Assembly (NCBI RefSeq): GCF_020080835.1 | Contig: NC_058165.1 | Span: forward strand, 3,323,771-3,387,770 | Length of the DNA: 64,000 nucleotides | Direction: 5' to 3' | Source of the DNA: Cotesia glomerata | Taxonomy: Eukaryota > Arthropoda > Insecta > Hymenoptera > Braconidae | Shown here: one piece after another, positions 1 to 13,352 of the stretch | How the letters are laid out: each line of letters begins with the position of its first letter | Position numbering within the stretch: position 1 is the stretch's first letter | Made by a program: the position numbers and the translations under genes | The notes under the pieces: generated by a model | The model's database searches: none | The model's input: the letters and a program-made list of their open reading frames with translations, nothing else | What the model was told of the DNA's origin: nothing

Positions 1-20
1 ATAATTTTTAAAGAGATATA

Positions 21-1431
21 TCAGCATAAAGCTGCGAGTTTTCTCACAGTATGAAGATCACGAATCACCATTTGAATAGTTTCTTTACACCGAATATCAA
101 CTTTATCCGCAGCTAGGTCATCATCAGGATCCATAGCTTCTAAAAATGACACTTGGCTCTCAACACTGGTCAGATGTACTTCCATGTGATTCTGAAAGTG
201 TTCTATGTGATTCAACAAACGTAGTCTACATTCATCAGGATCAATCGGAGCTTCTGGTTCAGGGATGAAAGGCTGCTGAGGCGCCGGTGGTTGTTCTGGT
301 AATGACTCAAAAGGCTTTGACTTGGCTTGCTCGCTCTTGCTATCATTCAGCGACTCATTATTATTACTCGCATTAAATTGTACTTGACTATCCGTCCCCG
401 ACACATTAGGCTGTTCTTTAATATTTTCTTTACTATCTTCTATTTTAATGTCTTCTATTTTATCTGTCTGAGGAGTCTCGGTCTCATTTTTTACTACCGG
501 ACTTTCCTCGATATTTTTTGAATCCGAAATTTCTTTTTTGACTTTTAAATCATCAACCACACAGCTGTTGTCCTCTTCAAGAATTTTCATCAACTCTGAA
601 TCAGAGTGTATTGATTTGTCGCCATTAATGTCGTCTTTGTTAATCGGACATGTTCCTTCTGGTTTTATGTCTGATTGAGTGATGTCCATGTCGAGGGTAG
701 TTGGTTCGGGTTTTATTATTTCCAATATTGGTACAGGCTCGAGATGAGGCTTTGGTAGCTCTGTTGTTTCCCAGTTTTTGGCCCATAGATATAATTTTGG
801 ATGGTCTTTTACTCTGTTAATAAATTAATAAATTTTAATTATTAGTAAAATAATAAAATGAATAATTTATATGATTATATAAGATGAGTTTTTTGAATTA
901 AATTTAGTATTATTGGAAAGGTCGAGACCTAAATTTGTTTCTTTTAAATAATTCATATGCTTTTTTAAAATAATTAATTTATTACTAGCAACTTTGCAGT
1001 CACTACGTGACTGCCGTAACTGGTAATCTATAAATAAATGGAATTTTGCTTTATTAAAAATGACTTTTGTTAAATTGCACTGTACTTTCTTAAATATTGA
1101 CGTTTTTAAAGATATAAGCTCACCCTGATGTTACACTCATCAAGAGCTTTCATTTGAGTACCCACATGCATTTTAGTATATTTTTCATATATACATGTAT
1201 GTAATATATAAAAATATATGAAAAATTGATGTGGGTACTCAAATGAAAGGTCTTGATAAGTGTAACATGAGAATGAGCTTATATCTTTAAAAATGTTAAT
1301 ATTTCACAAGATACAAAGTCATTTTTTAATTATTGATATTTTTAAAGATGTAAGCTCACCTTGATGTTACGCTCATCAAGAGCTTTCATTTGAGTACCCA
1401 CATGTATTTTTGATATATTTTTCATATATAC

Positions 1432-1506
<75 letters not shown>

Positions 1507-2244
1507 TATGAAAAATTGATATGGGTACCCAAATGAAAGGTCTCGATGATTGTAATGTCGGGATGAGTTTATATCTTTAAAAATGTCAATAGTTCACAAG
1601 ATACTAGGAAATTTCTTAATCATGTATCTAGAGATAGAGCATTTTTGAATGCAGCCTAATTACTTATCGTAAAAAATTGACTATCGGTAAGAATGATATG
1701 AAACCTTGAAAAGGCACAAATTCAAATTAAGACCTTTGCAATGATGTCAGATCTTTTCATGTCAGATTTTTTCAGTATCACAAAAAATAAAAACAATTAA
1801 AATAAGTAACTAAATAACTAAACAAATTTTATCTATAGCGAAATTGAAATATATTTATAACTACTCCAAAAACTAACCATAATAAATTAACTATTGCTGA
1901 AAAAAAAAATAAAAAACCTTGAAAAGACACAAATTCAAGTCAGTCCTTTTTAATGATACTAAATTTAATTAATTTAAAAAAAAAAATTTTCTCACTAAAA
2001 TACATCCGAGATAAATTTTTCTTAAAATAACATCAAAACCAATGATTAATTGATTAGTTGAAAATTTAATAATTAATTTGGGACAAAAATAGCACCCGTC
2101 AGTTAGGATGAAAAATAATTGTAGAATATTCGTCAAAAAAAATTACACCTATTTTTAAAAATCTTAATTATTTCAGCTTCCGGGTGAAGTTAAATTACAA
2201 TAATATATTATAGGAATGTAAAATAATGTGCCAAATTTTTTTTC

Positions 2245-2279
<35 letters not shown>

Positions 2280-2426
2280 GTAACTTACTGAGCAACGCCG
2301 ATTTTAACTTTCAAACTATAAAGAACTTGTTGAACTTTCAGCAACGCTCCTACTAAATCATTAGATCGTTTTAACATCGCAAATCGTTTATTAAGTGTCT
2401 CTTGATTTTTATGTCTGTTAGTTAAG
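21..2426 (-). CDS. MBD-R2: MBD-R2 exons 11-12: helical and acidic C-terminus, stop codon
   Basis: Exon 2426-2289 encodes a Leu/Val-rich predicted coiled segment (NKRFAMLKRSNDLVGALLKV). Exon 813-21 starts QVKDHPKLYLWAKNWE, runs through a long Glu/Lys/Pro-rich disordered stretch, and ends in a helical block (LLNHIEHFQNHMEVHLTSVE, later VIRDLHTVRKLAAL) with TGA at 23-21. The final block is the conserved C-terminal region of MBD-R2/PHF20 proteins. The 3' untranslated region runs off the window at base 1. Confidence 0.9.
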
Positions 2427-5400
2427 CTGAAAAAAATTACAATTAATAACTAACATATTATTACAATAAAATTTATTATTACACTGAAAATTGGCAAGAA
2501 AATTTTTTATTACAATAAAATTAATAAAATAAATTTGATATAAAATTACCTCGGCAATTTTCCTTCTTTAATCCAATCCTGATCATGTGCGTATTTTTTC
2601 GAGGGCCTCTGGCGATAAGAATTCTGGCAAATAAAACAAATATATTTTTCCGGAACATCCTTTTCACGTTCAATAGAATTACAATGGCCGTGCTGCCAGC
2701 AAAGACACAAATCACATTGTATCATCAGTCCATCTTCTTCGACGATTCCGCAAGTACAATTAATTATTTCTTCGCGCTTTAATTGTTCGACTTTAACCAT
2801 CTCGCCATTTATCATCATCATCATGCATTCTCCATCTGCCAAACAAAATATAATAATTAATAGTAATGCTATAAATATAAATATAAATATAAATATTAAT
2901 TAATTTTAATCAATTATACTAAATAAAAATTAAATAATAATAATGATTAATGTATTCCTACTTTTGATTATGATACCAATGAATCCATATGATGAATAAT
3001 GAACGAAAAAAAAATATACAAAATATTTACAATTAAAATTTATTTTAATATATCACGTGTAAAAAAGGAAAGGACGTTAGTAGGGATTTATGCTAAATAT
3101 AAAGGGCGCATATAATTTAAAGGCACGCGATATATTTAAATAAATATATAATTGTTGTCCTACAACAAAGAATAACCAGTAGAAAAGTCACTAACGAACC
3201 ACCACCAGGGCAGAAAAAAATCATACGCTTTTTTGAAATATTAAATAAAAATAATAGATACTTTTTTGAGGTAGGGGATATGTTAAATTATTTAGAACTT
3301 ACTCTGACTGTTATCGTCGCTCTTAGAATCAGATTTTCTACGACTGAATCTATACACTAGTGGTGAAGGTCCGTCGATATCCATTGCGCTGTCATCTAAA
3401 TCCCCATAATCATCCGTAAGCTCCTGTATGCCTGATAGCAAGAATTAAAGCATGATTTTGCCTACTTTTTACCATACGGACACAATAGTACATTATACAC
3501 CTAGAGGAGTAAAGTGAGGAATGTCTCAGATCACAGGTACACAGAAAAAAAGGTTCACTTGAGCCAAGAAAATATTTTTCTTCCTAATTATTTTCTTGAG
3601 CGAAAAATAAATTTTTTTTTGACAAGAAATTTCACTTATTCCAACAAAATTAATTCTCTTGCTTTAAGAAATACGTATCTTGATCCAAGAAAATTTATTT
3701 AAGTCAAGAAAATCTTGTGAGAAAATTTTTTCTCAGCTGAAGTAGGTGGCGCTGCTTCCCTAAAGTATCTAAAAATCTTGATCAAATATAAAAATTTATT
3801 GTATCAAGTATTTATGATAATTTGAATTAAGAAAAAATTACTCCCATCAAGAATAGAATTTAAAGAAAAATTTTTACTTCGGTCAACATAACTTCGGTCT
3901 TCCTTCAGGCACCCGAAAATTTTTTTGAGCCAAGAATTTTGTTCTCCAGTCAAGAAATTTTTCTTTCTGTGTAGTAGTATTTAACAAATTATTTATTGCT
4001 ACTCAATAAATCGTTTATTAGTATATAAAAAATTCATTTTTTAACTAATTTTTTTTCACCAAGAAAGTTACTGTGCATCGATAAAAGGATTTAGTTCTAT
4101 TTAATAAAATTTAGTAGTAATTACTAAGTAATTTGCACCAAATAAATATTTACACAGAAAAAAAGGTTCAATTGAGCCAAGAAAATATTTTTCTTCCTAA
4201 TTATTTTCTTGAACAAAAAAAAATTTTTTTTTGACAAGAAATTTCACTTATTCCAGCAAAATTAATTTTCTTGCTTTAAGAAATACGTATCTTGATCCAA
4301 GAAAATTTATTTGTCAAGAAAATCTTGTTGTTTTGAGAAAATTCAGCCTCGAGCTCAAAAAAATTTAGTTCTTGATAAACGTTAATTTTCTTGTCTTGAG
4401 AAAACTTCTCTCTTGCTCCAAAAAATTAAATATAAAGATAGAAGTAAATTTTCATTAATATTTTTAATGATTAACATGTCGAATGGGAAGATCAAATAAT
4501 ATTTCATCATTTTTTTTCATTCAATATGTATAATTGTACGCTAAAATAATATAAAATGGGTATCAAATATTCTCGAGAAAAATTTTCTCAAGGTGAGAAA
4601 ATTTTTTCTCAGCTGAAGTAGGTGGCGCTGCTTCCCTAAAGTATCTAAAAATCTTGATCAAATATAAAAATTTATTGTATCAACTATTTATGATAATTTG
4701 AATTAAGAAAAAATGTCTTCCACTAAGAATAGAATTTCTCGAAAAATTTTTACTTCAGCCAACATAATTTCGGTCTTCCTTCAGGCACCCGTAAATTTTC
4801 TGGAGCCAAGAATTTTGTTCTCTAGTCAAGAAATTTTTCTTTCTGTGTAATCATTAGGTCAATAAACATGTGATCTGAGACTTTCTTTACTGCCCATGGT
4901 GCTTATACTACTTTTTTTTTTTCTAACATAGAGACAAAGACAAAGACACATGATCGAAACGTCTAAACGACTGGATTCAAATTTTTAGGGTGTAAATTTT
5001 TTTATAATTCTTAACGACAAACACGCAAATACAAATAGACTATCCACTATAATTAATGACTGTGATTTTAATGACAGCTAGTGATACGAATAAGCGAGAA
5101 ATGATTTTTTTTACTGATCAAAATTTTATTTATTTAATTTAAAAAATTGTAACATTTTAATTTTTACTCATTTGTATTTTTTTTATAATTGCAAACAATT
5201 ATTTTGATCAGTAAAAAATATCAGATAGAAAAAAAAATTGTGATAGTGAAATTAAGAGATGACAATTTTTTATTTTTCCTGAAAAATAAACTAAGTTTAG
5301 AAAATTTTTGTAAAAAAAATTACATCAAGAGATGATTCTGGTGTGTAACTTTTAAAAAAATATTTATCAATAGTTAACAAATATTTATGAACAGTTAGTA

Positions 5401-8400
5401 AATATTTTGTTGAGTGAATTTGTTTGGCTTGCAATGTCATATAATATCAAGATTGCTTATAAACAAAAATCATCTTTATAAATTATTTGCATTAATTATA
5501 TTACATTATAATAACGTTTATTGTAAAATACCAAATTCTATTACAGCTCATAATAATTTATTAACTGTATTAAATACTTATTAAATCCGACGTTAAAAAA
5601 TCATTTATTAGGGTGATTCTCGGTAAGGACGTCTTAAATCTGTATAAAATTGTCCGGCCAAATTATTTTTGATTTTATTAGAAAAAAAATTAACAAGGGC
5701 TACAAAACTATCAGCTTAATCATAATAAATAAACAGCCTATTTAATTTTTGCTTTTTTGATATTTGTGTATCTTTTTCTATATAACATCACAGGGGACTG
5801 TTTGCCAGGGGACTATTTTTTTTTTATCAAATTGAGAAAAATCAAGCAAACTATTTCAATGCATTCAACTTTTCAAGTTCTCAATGAATGTTTACATTAA
5901 TTAGAATAATGTTAAGACTTATGGATCTAATTTTATAAATAAATTATAAATAAAAATAGTTGCCAGAGGACTGAGTTTTCAAGTGGCCCAGACACATATT
6001 TCCAGCACAAGGCGCTTTGACACTAAATAAAATGCCGATAAAGCGCTAACAGCCTTATGGTTATTAACTCAAGGCTAGTTAGATCCTTATAAACCTTACA
6101 AAAGGTAAAATAACACGCTGGATTTTTTTTTTGGCTTTGAACTTCTGGCAGGGGACTGTTCTTAAAATGCCTGGGACAAACTTTGGTTTAATCAATTTAA
6201 TGAAACAAATTAATTTTCGGTACTTTTTATTGAAGAAGATTGTTAGTTAACTAATTAAGTTTATAAACATTATGGGCCAAATTATATATTATGAACGAAT
6301 AACTTAAAATTTAATGTTAAAGTTTTAATTTTGGGAATGGGACAGCCCAGGGGACTGTTATTTCGGTGGTTTACGAATTTATAGCAAAAAAACCAAACTT
6401 TTTTTCATTTTAATTTTCAATGCTCCAAATAAAATGTTTTTTACTTTCGTAATAAATTTTTTAGTAACAAAAATAACAATTTTCCAATAAAAAAATACCT
6501 GGGACAGCAAAAAACATCCTTACAGAGAATCACCCATTTAATAAATCCTGAATATTATTTTTATTTTCAACATAATGCCTCAAATATTTTCTAAATTTTT
6601 TTTTTTTAATTAATTTATTAAAAAAATTGTCTCTGAACTTCAATATCATTAAAAATTTTTTTTTCCATGCAACAAACTAAAGAATAAAAAAAAAAAAATA
6701 TTTACCATGCCGTTTTTTACTTTTAGTCGAATTATCAGAACTGTACTCTGACAATTGCCTCTTGCGTTGTCCTCTATCAGCATTAAAAGTGTCATCAAGC
6801 GACTTGGAGCGATCCAGCCGAGTTGTATCTGCAGAATTAGCCGACCTTAAAGGCAGCAAAGTTTTAATCCCAGCCTGAGTTTTTTCTTCCCTAGATTTTA
6901 AATCAAAAAGCGTGCCGGGCGACATTGCACAGCTGCCGTCTGATTTTTTCGCCATTTCATCATCAATATCTAGAGAAGCGTTCGAGCAAGGTGACATCAA
7001 GTCGGACTTTGTGTCATCTTTGAGTCCGTTCATCGGATGGTCAATCTGAGACATGTCAGGCGACGCTACGGACAGCGGAGAAGACGCAGCAAAAGATTGA
7101 TGGGCTAAAGGTGTTGAAAATTTATCAGAGTGGCTCTTCCTTTTGTCACCTCGGCTTATTGTTGGCTTGTCGACGTAATTGCTGGTTGATTTTTTGGGAG
7201 TTCCGTCGATAATTGGCTCGCCTATTGTTCGTGCGTACGCTAAGTCCGCGACATTTGGTGTTGATCCGAGATACTTTGAAAACTCGGGGTGATAATGTTT
7301 TATGTGCATTTGAAGGAGATTTTCTTTGCGAAAAGTTTTGAAACATCCTTCCTTGGGACATTTGTAGGCACTGTCTTCCATTTCTACTCTTAGTCCTCCG
7401 ATAAAAACTGCTGTTAATTATAAACAAAAAAAAATAAATAAAATATTAATTAAAAAAAAAAATTTTTGGATTTTTTTTTAATAGTACGATCAATTTTATA
7501 TTAATAGTACTTACAATAAATCATTCCTAAAGTTAGCAATGAATAAAAAAAAAAAATTCTCAAGAACAAGAATATTTTTACAAGTGCCAAAAAGGTAAAA
7601 GGAAGCATTATTTTTATTTTTATCGCTGGGGTGGTAGAGATATTTTACGCATAAAAATTTAACAATGAGGTCCTGAAGCTAAAAGGACGTATATCTTTAA
7701 TTAATTAATTTATTTATTTATTTAAACGCCAATCGGCATTATACAACAATTAGTATGTTTCTTAAATTATAAAATAAAATTATGAATTTTTTAATTCTGA
7801 AATTCTGAAATTAGGGCTCGAGAATTACACAGAAATAAATAATTATGCGCCCTTTTAATTTTAGGAATTTTTTTATTTTACGACTTAAAGCTAAAAGGAC
7901 CTAGAAATTTTTTTTTTGAGCTATTTAATAAAATGCTTATTTAAAGCTTAAAAATTATACAAATAATATGGAGAACGGCGGATTTAAACTGTACGCTCTT
8001 TTGAAATTAAAATTAGAAATATTTAAAAAATCAAAAAATTAATATTTTTTAATTTTGATAAAAATTATTATGATTTATGGATTACCCATAATTAGAGACA
8101 ATAATAAAAAATTTTTTTCAATGACAAATTGATATTTTCATTTTTTTATTATCTATATTATTAAGAGCATAAGAAAAATTTTGTGTCAGGCATACTCATT
8201 TAATAAAATCGGTTTTTTTAGTAAAATTTAGTGTCATTGCAAAGGTCGACTTGAATTTGTACCTTTTTAAGGTTTCATATCATTCTCACCGATATTCAAT
8301 TTATTATGATAAATATTTAGACGGCATTAAAAAACATTCTGTATCTAAATACACAATTAAGAAATCACCTTGTATCTTGTAAACTATTGACATTTTTAAT

Positions 8401-11400
8401 GATATAAGCTCATCCTGATGTAACGCTTATTAAGACCTTTCATTTGAGTACCCACATCAATTTTTCATATATTTTATATATCTATATATTTCACAAATAC
8501 CATATATGTAAAATATATAAAAAATGCTATGTGGGTACTCAAATGAAAGGTCTCAATTAGTGTAACCTGAAGATGAGGTTACATCTTTAAAAATATCAAT
8601 AATTAAGAAATGACCTTGTATCTTATGAACTATTGACTATTTTAAACACATAAACTCATCCCGATGTTACACTCATCGAGACCTTTCATTTGAGTACCCA
8701 CATAAATTTTTCATATATTTTATATATTTATATATATTAAATATATGTATATATGAAAAATATATAAAAATGCATGTGGGTACTCAAATAAAAGCTCTTG
8801 ATGAGTGTAACATCGAGATGAGCTTATATCTTAAAAAATGTCAATAATTAAACAATGACATTGTATTTTGTCCACTGATAACATTTTTAACAATATAAGC
8901 TCATCCTGATGTTACGCTCATCGAGACCTTTCATTTGAGTACCCACATCAATTTTTCATATATTTTATATATTTCACAAATATCATATATATGTATATAT
9001 GGAAAATATATGAATAATCGATGTGGGTATTCAAATGAAAGCTCTTGATGAATGTGACAACGGGATGAGCTTATATCTTTAAAAAAGTCAATATTTAAGA
9101 AAGTACAGTGCAATTTTACAAAAGTCATTATTTAATAAAGCAAAATGTTCTTCATTTATATTTCACAAATCAAAGCAGTCACGTAGTGACTGCCAGGTTT
9201 TTAGTTTAATATTAATGAATTTTGAAAAAAAAATGTGTCACAAATAAAAAAAAATTCAGTCATCTGAATTTTATATTAAGAAACTTCGTACTTGCGAAAC
9301 TAAATAATTATTTTAATTTTGCTCCTTATAATTAAATAAAGAGCGATAATATTAAATCTAAAATTTTTTTTTTTTTGTGTACCTTTTTACCTTTTGACAC
9401 TTGAGTTAAAAATTTATAAATGATATTAAAACTTACCACCAGTATCTTCAACAGGCGTAGCAGGAACTGGAGTAAGATAACTAGGAGTTACCGATGTCAA
9501 TAACAAATCATTCGTCGCAGCAGTTTTACTTTTAGGCAAAAGTGTTTTTATTTTCCTAGCCGGTTCATTGGTAGCCGAGGAAGAACCAGCACTGGTACTA
9601 GAATCTAATTTTTCTTTAGCAACAGCTGGTCTTTTTCTGCGATGCACACAAAAATCAAATTTATTTGGATCAAAATTACAGAGCCGCTGGGTCTCAAAGA
9701 AAGATCTCAAGTCGCTTCTGGACCTGAATTTTTTACTAGAAGCTTCGTGAAGAAATACAGCGTCCCATTTACCAGCTGAGTTACCAGTTTTTCTTTGGAT
9801 GAAATGTTTCTGCCATCCAGGTGGCAATTTTTTGTCGGGAATTAATATAGATCGACGTGAACCTTCATTACCATCTACGACAAATGATTCAATACCCTGA
9901 GGTTCACCGTCGATCCACTCTGGTCCACCATCATCATCATAATCAACCACAACTTCGCGTTTTCTCTTGGCTCCATTCCTGGCCTTGGGTTTTGGAGTCT
10001 CAATTGGAACTTGCTCCGTGATAGATTCTTCAAGCTCTCCGCCTGCATCAGTACTCCCGTTCATGCTTTCAGAATTATTCAATTGTTCTGCATCAGTCAG
10101 AGAAGTGTCATCTTTTTTGGTCAGTGATTGGTCAACTCCGTCCAATTTAGTCCTTTTTTTGTGTGAAAACAAATCTTTCACGGTGTGTTTTCGGCTCTTA
10201 TCTCTTCGCTCTTGCTTGCTGCCAATGTATGCATCTGTTTCCATTCCCTTGGATGGATTCTGTTAGGTTTATAATTTTATTAATTATTATTAAGAATAAT
10301 TATAGAGAAAATTTTAAAAAATTATTATTTATTTATTTATTATCTATACTATTAAGAGAATCAGAAAAATTTTATGTCCAGAATAGTCATAGGATAAAAT
10401 CAATTTTTTTAGTGAAATTTAGTCATTGCAATGGTCAAGATTTGAATTTGTGTCTTTTTACGGTTTAATATCATTCTTACTGATAGTCAATTTATTTAGG
10501 CTGCATTTGAAAATTCTAGATCTCTAAATACATAATTAAGAAATTACCTTGTCTCTAGTGAATTCTTAACATTTTTAAAGATATAAGCTCACCTCGACAT
10601 TACACTCATCAAGACCTTTCATTTGAGTACCCACATTAATTTTTCATATATTTTATATATTTATATATTTCACAAATACCATATATATAAAATATATAAA
10701 AAATTCCGTGTGGGTACTCAAATGAAAGCTCTTGATGAGTGTAACATCAGGATGAGCTTATATTTCGAAAAATATCAATAATTAAGAAATGACTTTGTAT
10801 TTTCTAAACTAATTATATTTTTAAAGATATAAGCTCATCCCGAAGCTACACTCATCGAAACTTTTTATTAGAGTACACACATCAATTTTTTCATATATTT
10901 ATATATATTATATGTATGTATATATGAAAAATATATCAAAAATGCATGTGGGTACTCAAATGAAAGCTCTTGATGAGCAAAACATCAGGATGAGCTTATA
11001 TCTTTAAAAATGTAAATAATTAAGAAATGACATTGTATTTTGTCCATTGATAACATTTTTAACAATATAAGCTCATCTTGATGTTACGCTCATCGAGACC
11101 TTTCATTTGAGTACCCACATCAATTTTTCATATATTTTATATATTTCACAAATATCATATATATGTATATATGAAAAATATATCAAAAATGCATGTGGGT
11201 ACTCAAATGAAAGCTCTTGATGATTGTAACATCGGGATGAGCTTATATCTTTAAAATATATATTATATATAGGTATATAAGAAAAATATATCAAAAATGC
11301 ATGTGGGTACTTAAATGGAAGCTATTGATAAATTCAACATCGGGATGAGCTTAAATCTTTAAAAACGTCAATATTTAAGAAAGTACAGTACAATTTAACA

Positions 11401-12936
11401 AAAGTCATTATTTAATAAAGCAAAATTTTATTAATTTATAGTTCACAAGTCACGGCAGTCACATAGTGACTGCAAGATTGCTAGTTTATCTAATTACAAG
11501 AATAAGTAAAATTTTGTCTTTGGAGTATTCATATGATAAAATAAAGTATTTATTAGAATGATATGACACCTTGAAAAGGCACAAATTCAAATCAAGACTT
11601 TTGCAATGACACTAAATTTTACTAAAAAAAAAACCGATTTTATTATGGACACAAAATTTTTCTCATTCTCTTAATAATATTTATAATAATTTTTTCAAGT
11701 AGTCATAAATAGATTAGAATTTCGAGATAAACAAAATTTGTTTATTTATTTATTTATTGTGTTTAGTATATGTCAAAAATTTATCTGGGTGATTCTCTGT
11801 AAGAACGTCTTAAATCTGTACAAAATTGTCCGACCAAATTATTTTTGATTTTATTAGAAAAAAAAATTAACAAGGGCTACAAAACTATCAGCTTAATCAT
11901 AATAAATAAACAGCCGAATTAATTTTTGCTTTTTCGATATTTGTATATTTTTTGGCATATAACATCACAGGGGACTGTTTACCAGGGGACTGTTTTTTTT
12001 TTTTATCAAATTGAGAAAAATCAAGCAAACTATTTCAATGCATTCAACTTTTCAAGTTCTCAATGAATGTTTACATTAATTAGAATAATATTAAGACTTA
12101 TGGATCCAATTTTATAAATAAATTATAAATAAAAATAGCTGCCAGGGGACTGAGTTTTCAAGTGGCCCAGACACATATTTCCAGCACAAACGGTGCTTTG
12201 ACACTAAATAAAATGCCGATAAAGCGCTAACAGCCCTATGGTTATTAACTCAAGGCTAGTTAGATCCTTATAAACCTTACAAAAGGTAAAATAACACGCT
12301 GGATTTTTTTTTTGGCTTTGAACTTCTGGCAGGGGACTGTTCTTAAAATGCCTAGGACAAACTTTGGTTTAATGAATTTAATGAAACAAATTAATTTTCG
12401 GTACTTTTTATTGAAGAAGATTGTTAGTTAACTAATTAAGTTTATAAACATTATGGACCAAATTATATATTATGAACGAATAACTTAAAATTTAATGTTA
12501 AAGTTTTAATTTTGGGAATGGGACAGCCCAGGGGACTGTTATTTCGGTGGTTTACGAATTTATAGCAAAAAAACCAAAATTTGTTTCATTTTAATTTTCA
12601 ATGCTCCAAATAAAAATGTTTTTTTACTTTCGTAATAAATTTTTTTTAGTAATAAAATAACAATTTTTCTAATAAAAAAATGCCTGGAACAGCAAAAAAC
12701 ATCCTTACAGAGAATCACCCATATATCAAAAATTGATCTATATAATTAAGAGACAGAAAAATTATTTTCCTGATATTTAACTTGCCCGTAAAATTTTCTT
12801 GTCAGATTTTTCAGTATCACAAAAAATAAAAACAATTAAAATAAGTAACTAAAAAATAACTAAGCACACACTTAACATAAAATAAATTCAATCGGAGTAA
12901 TTAATACTTTACTAAGTATGATCAAGATAAGTAGAC

Positions 12937-12968
<32 letters not shown>

Positions 12969-13262
12969 AAAATAATTAAACAACTACAATAACATAACCT
13001 TACTAATAAAATAAAAACTCACCTTAGAACTGGCAGAGGCTATTTTAGTTATTTTCGATCCACGGACTATTTTTTGATAACCGTCATCAAACAGCACGTC
13101 ATATTTATCTGTATTAATTAATAAAAAAAATATATATTTATATTCATTATTAATTTAATTTAATATATATAATTTATATAAAAAAATATTTATTTATATC
13201 TCAGCAGTTAAACGTCAAGACTTGGCAAGTATGTTATGTATACATAAGTGTATAACCTGTAG

Positions 13263-13352
<90 letters not shown>

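Noticed and set aside
985..1020. Regular palindromic repeats with near-constant spacing, superficially like a CRISPR array
   Set aside because: The Helitron units are 245-250 bp, spacers are not unique, and the host is an animal genome.
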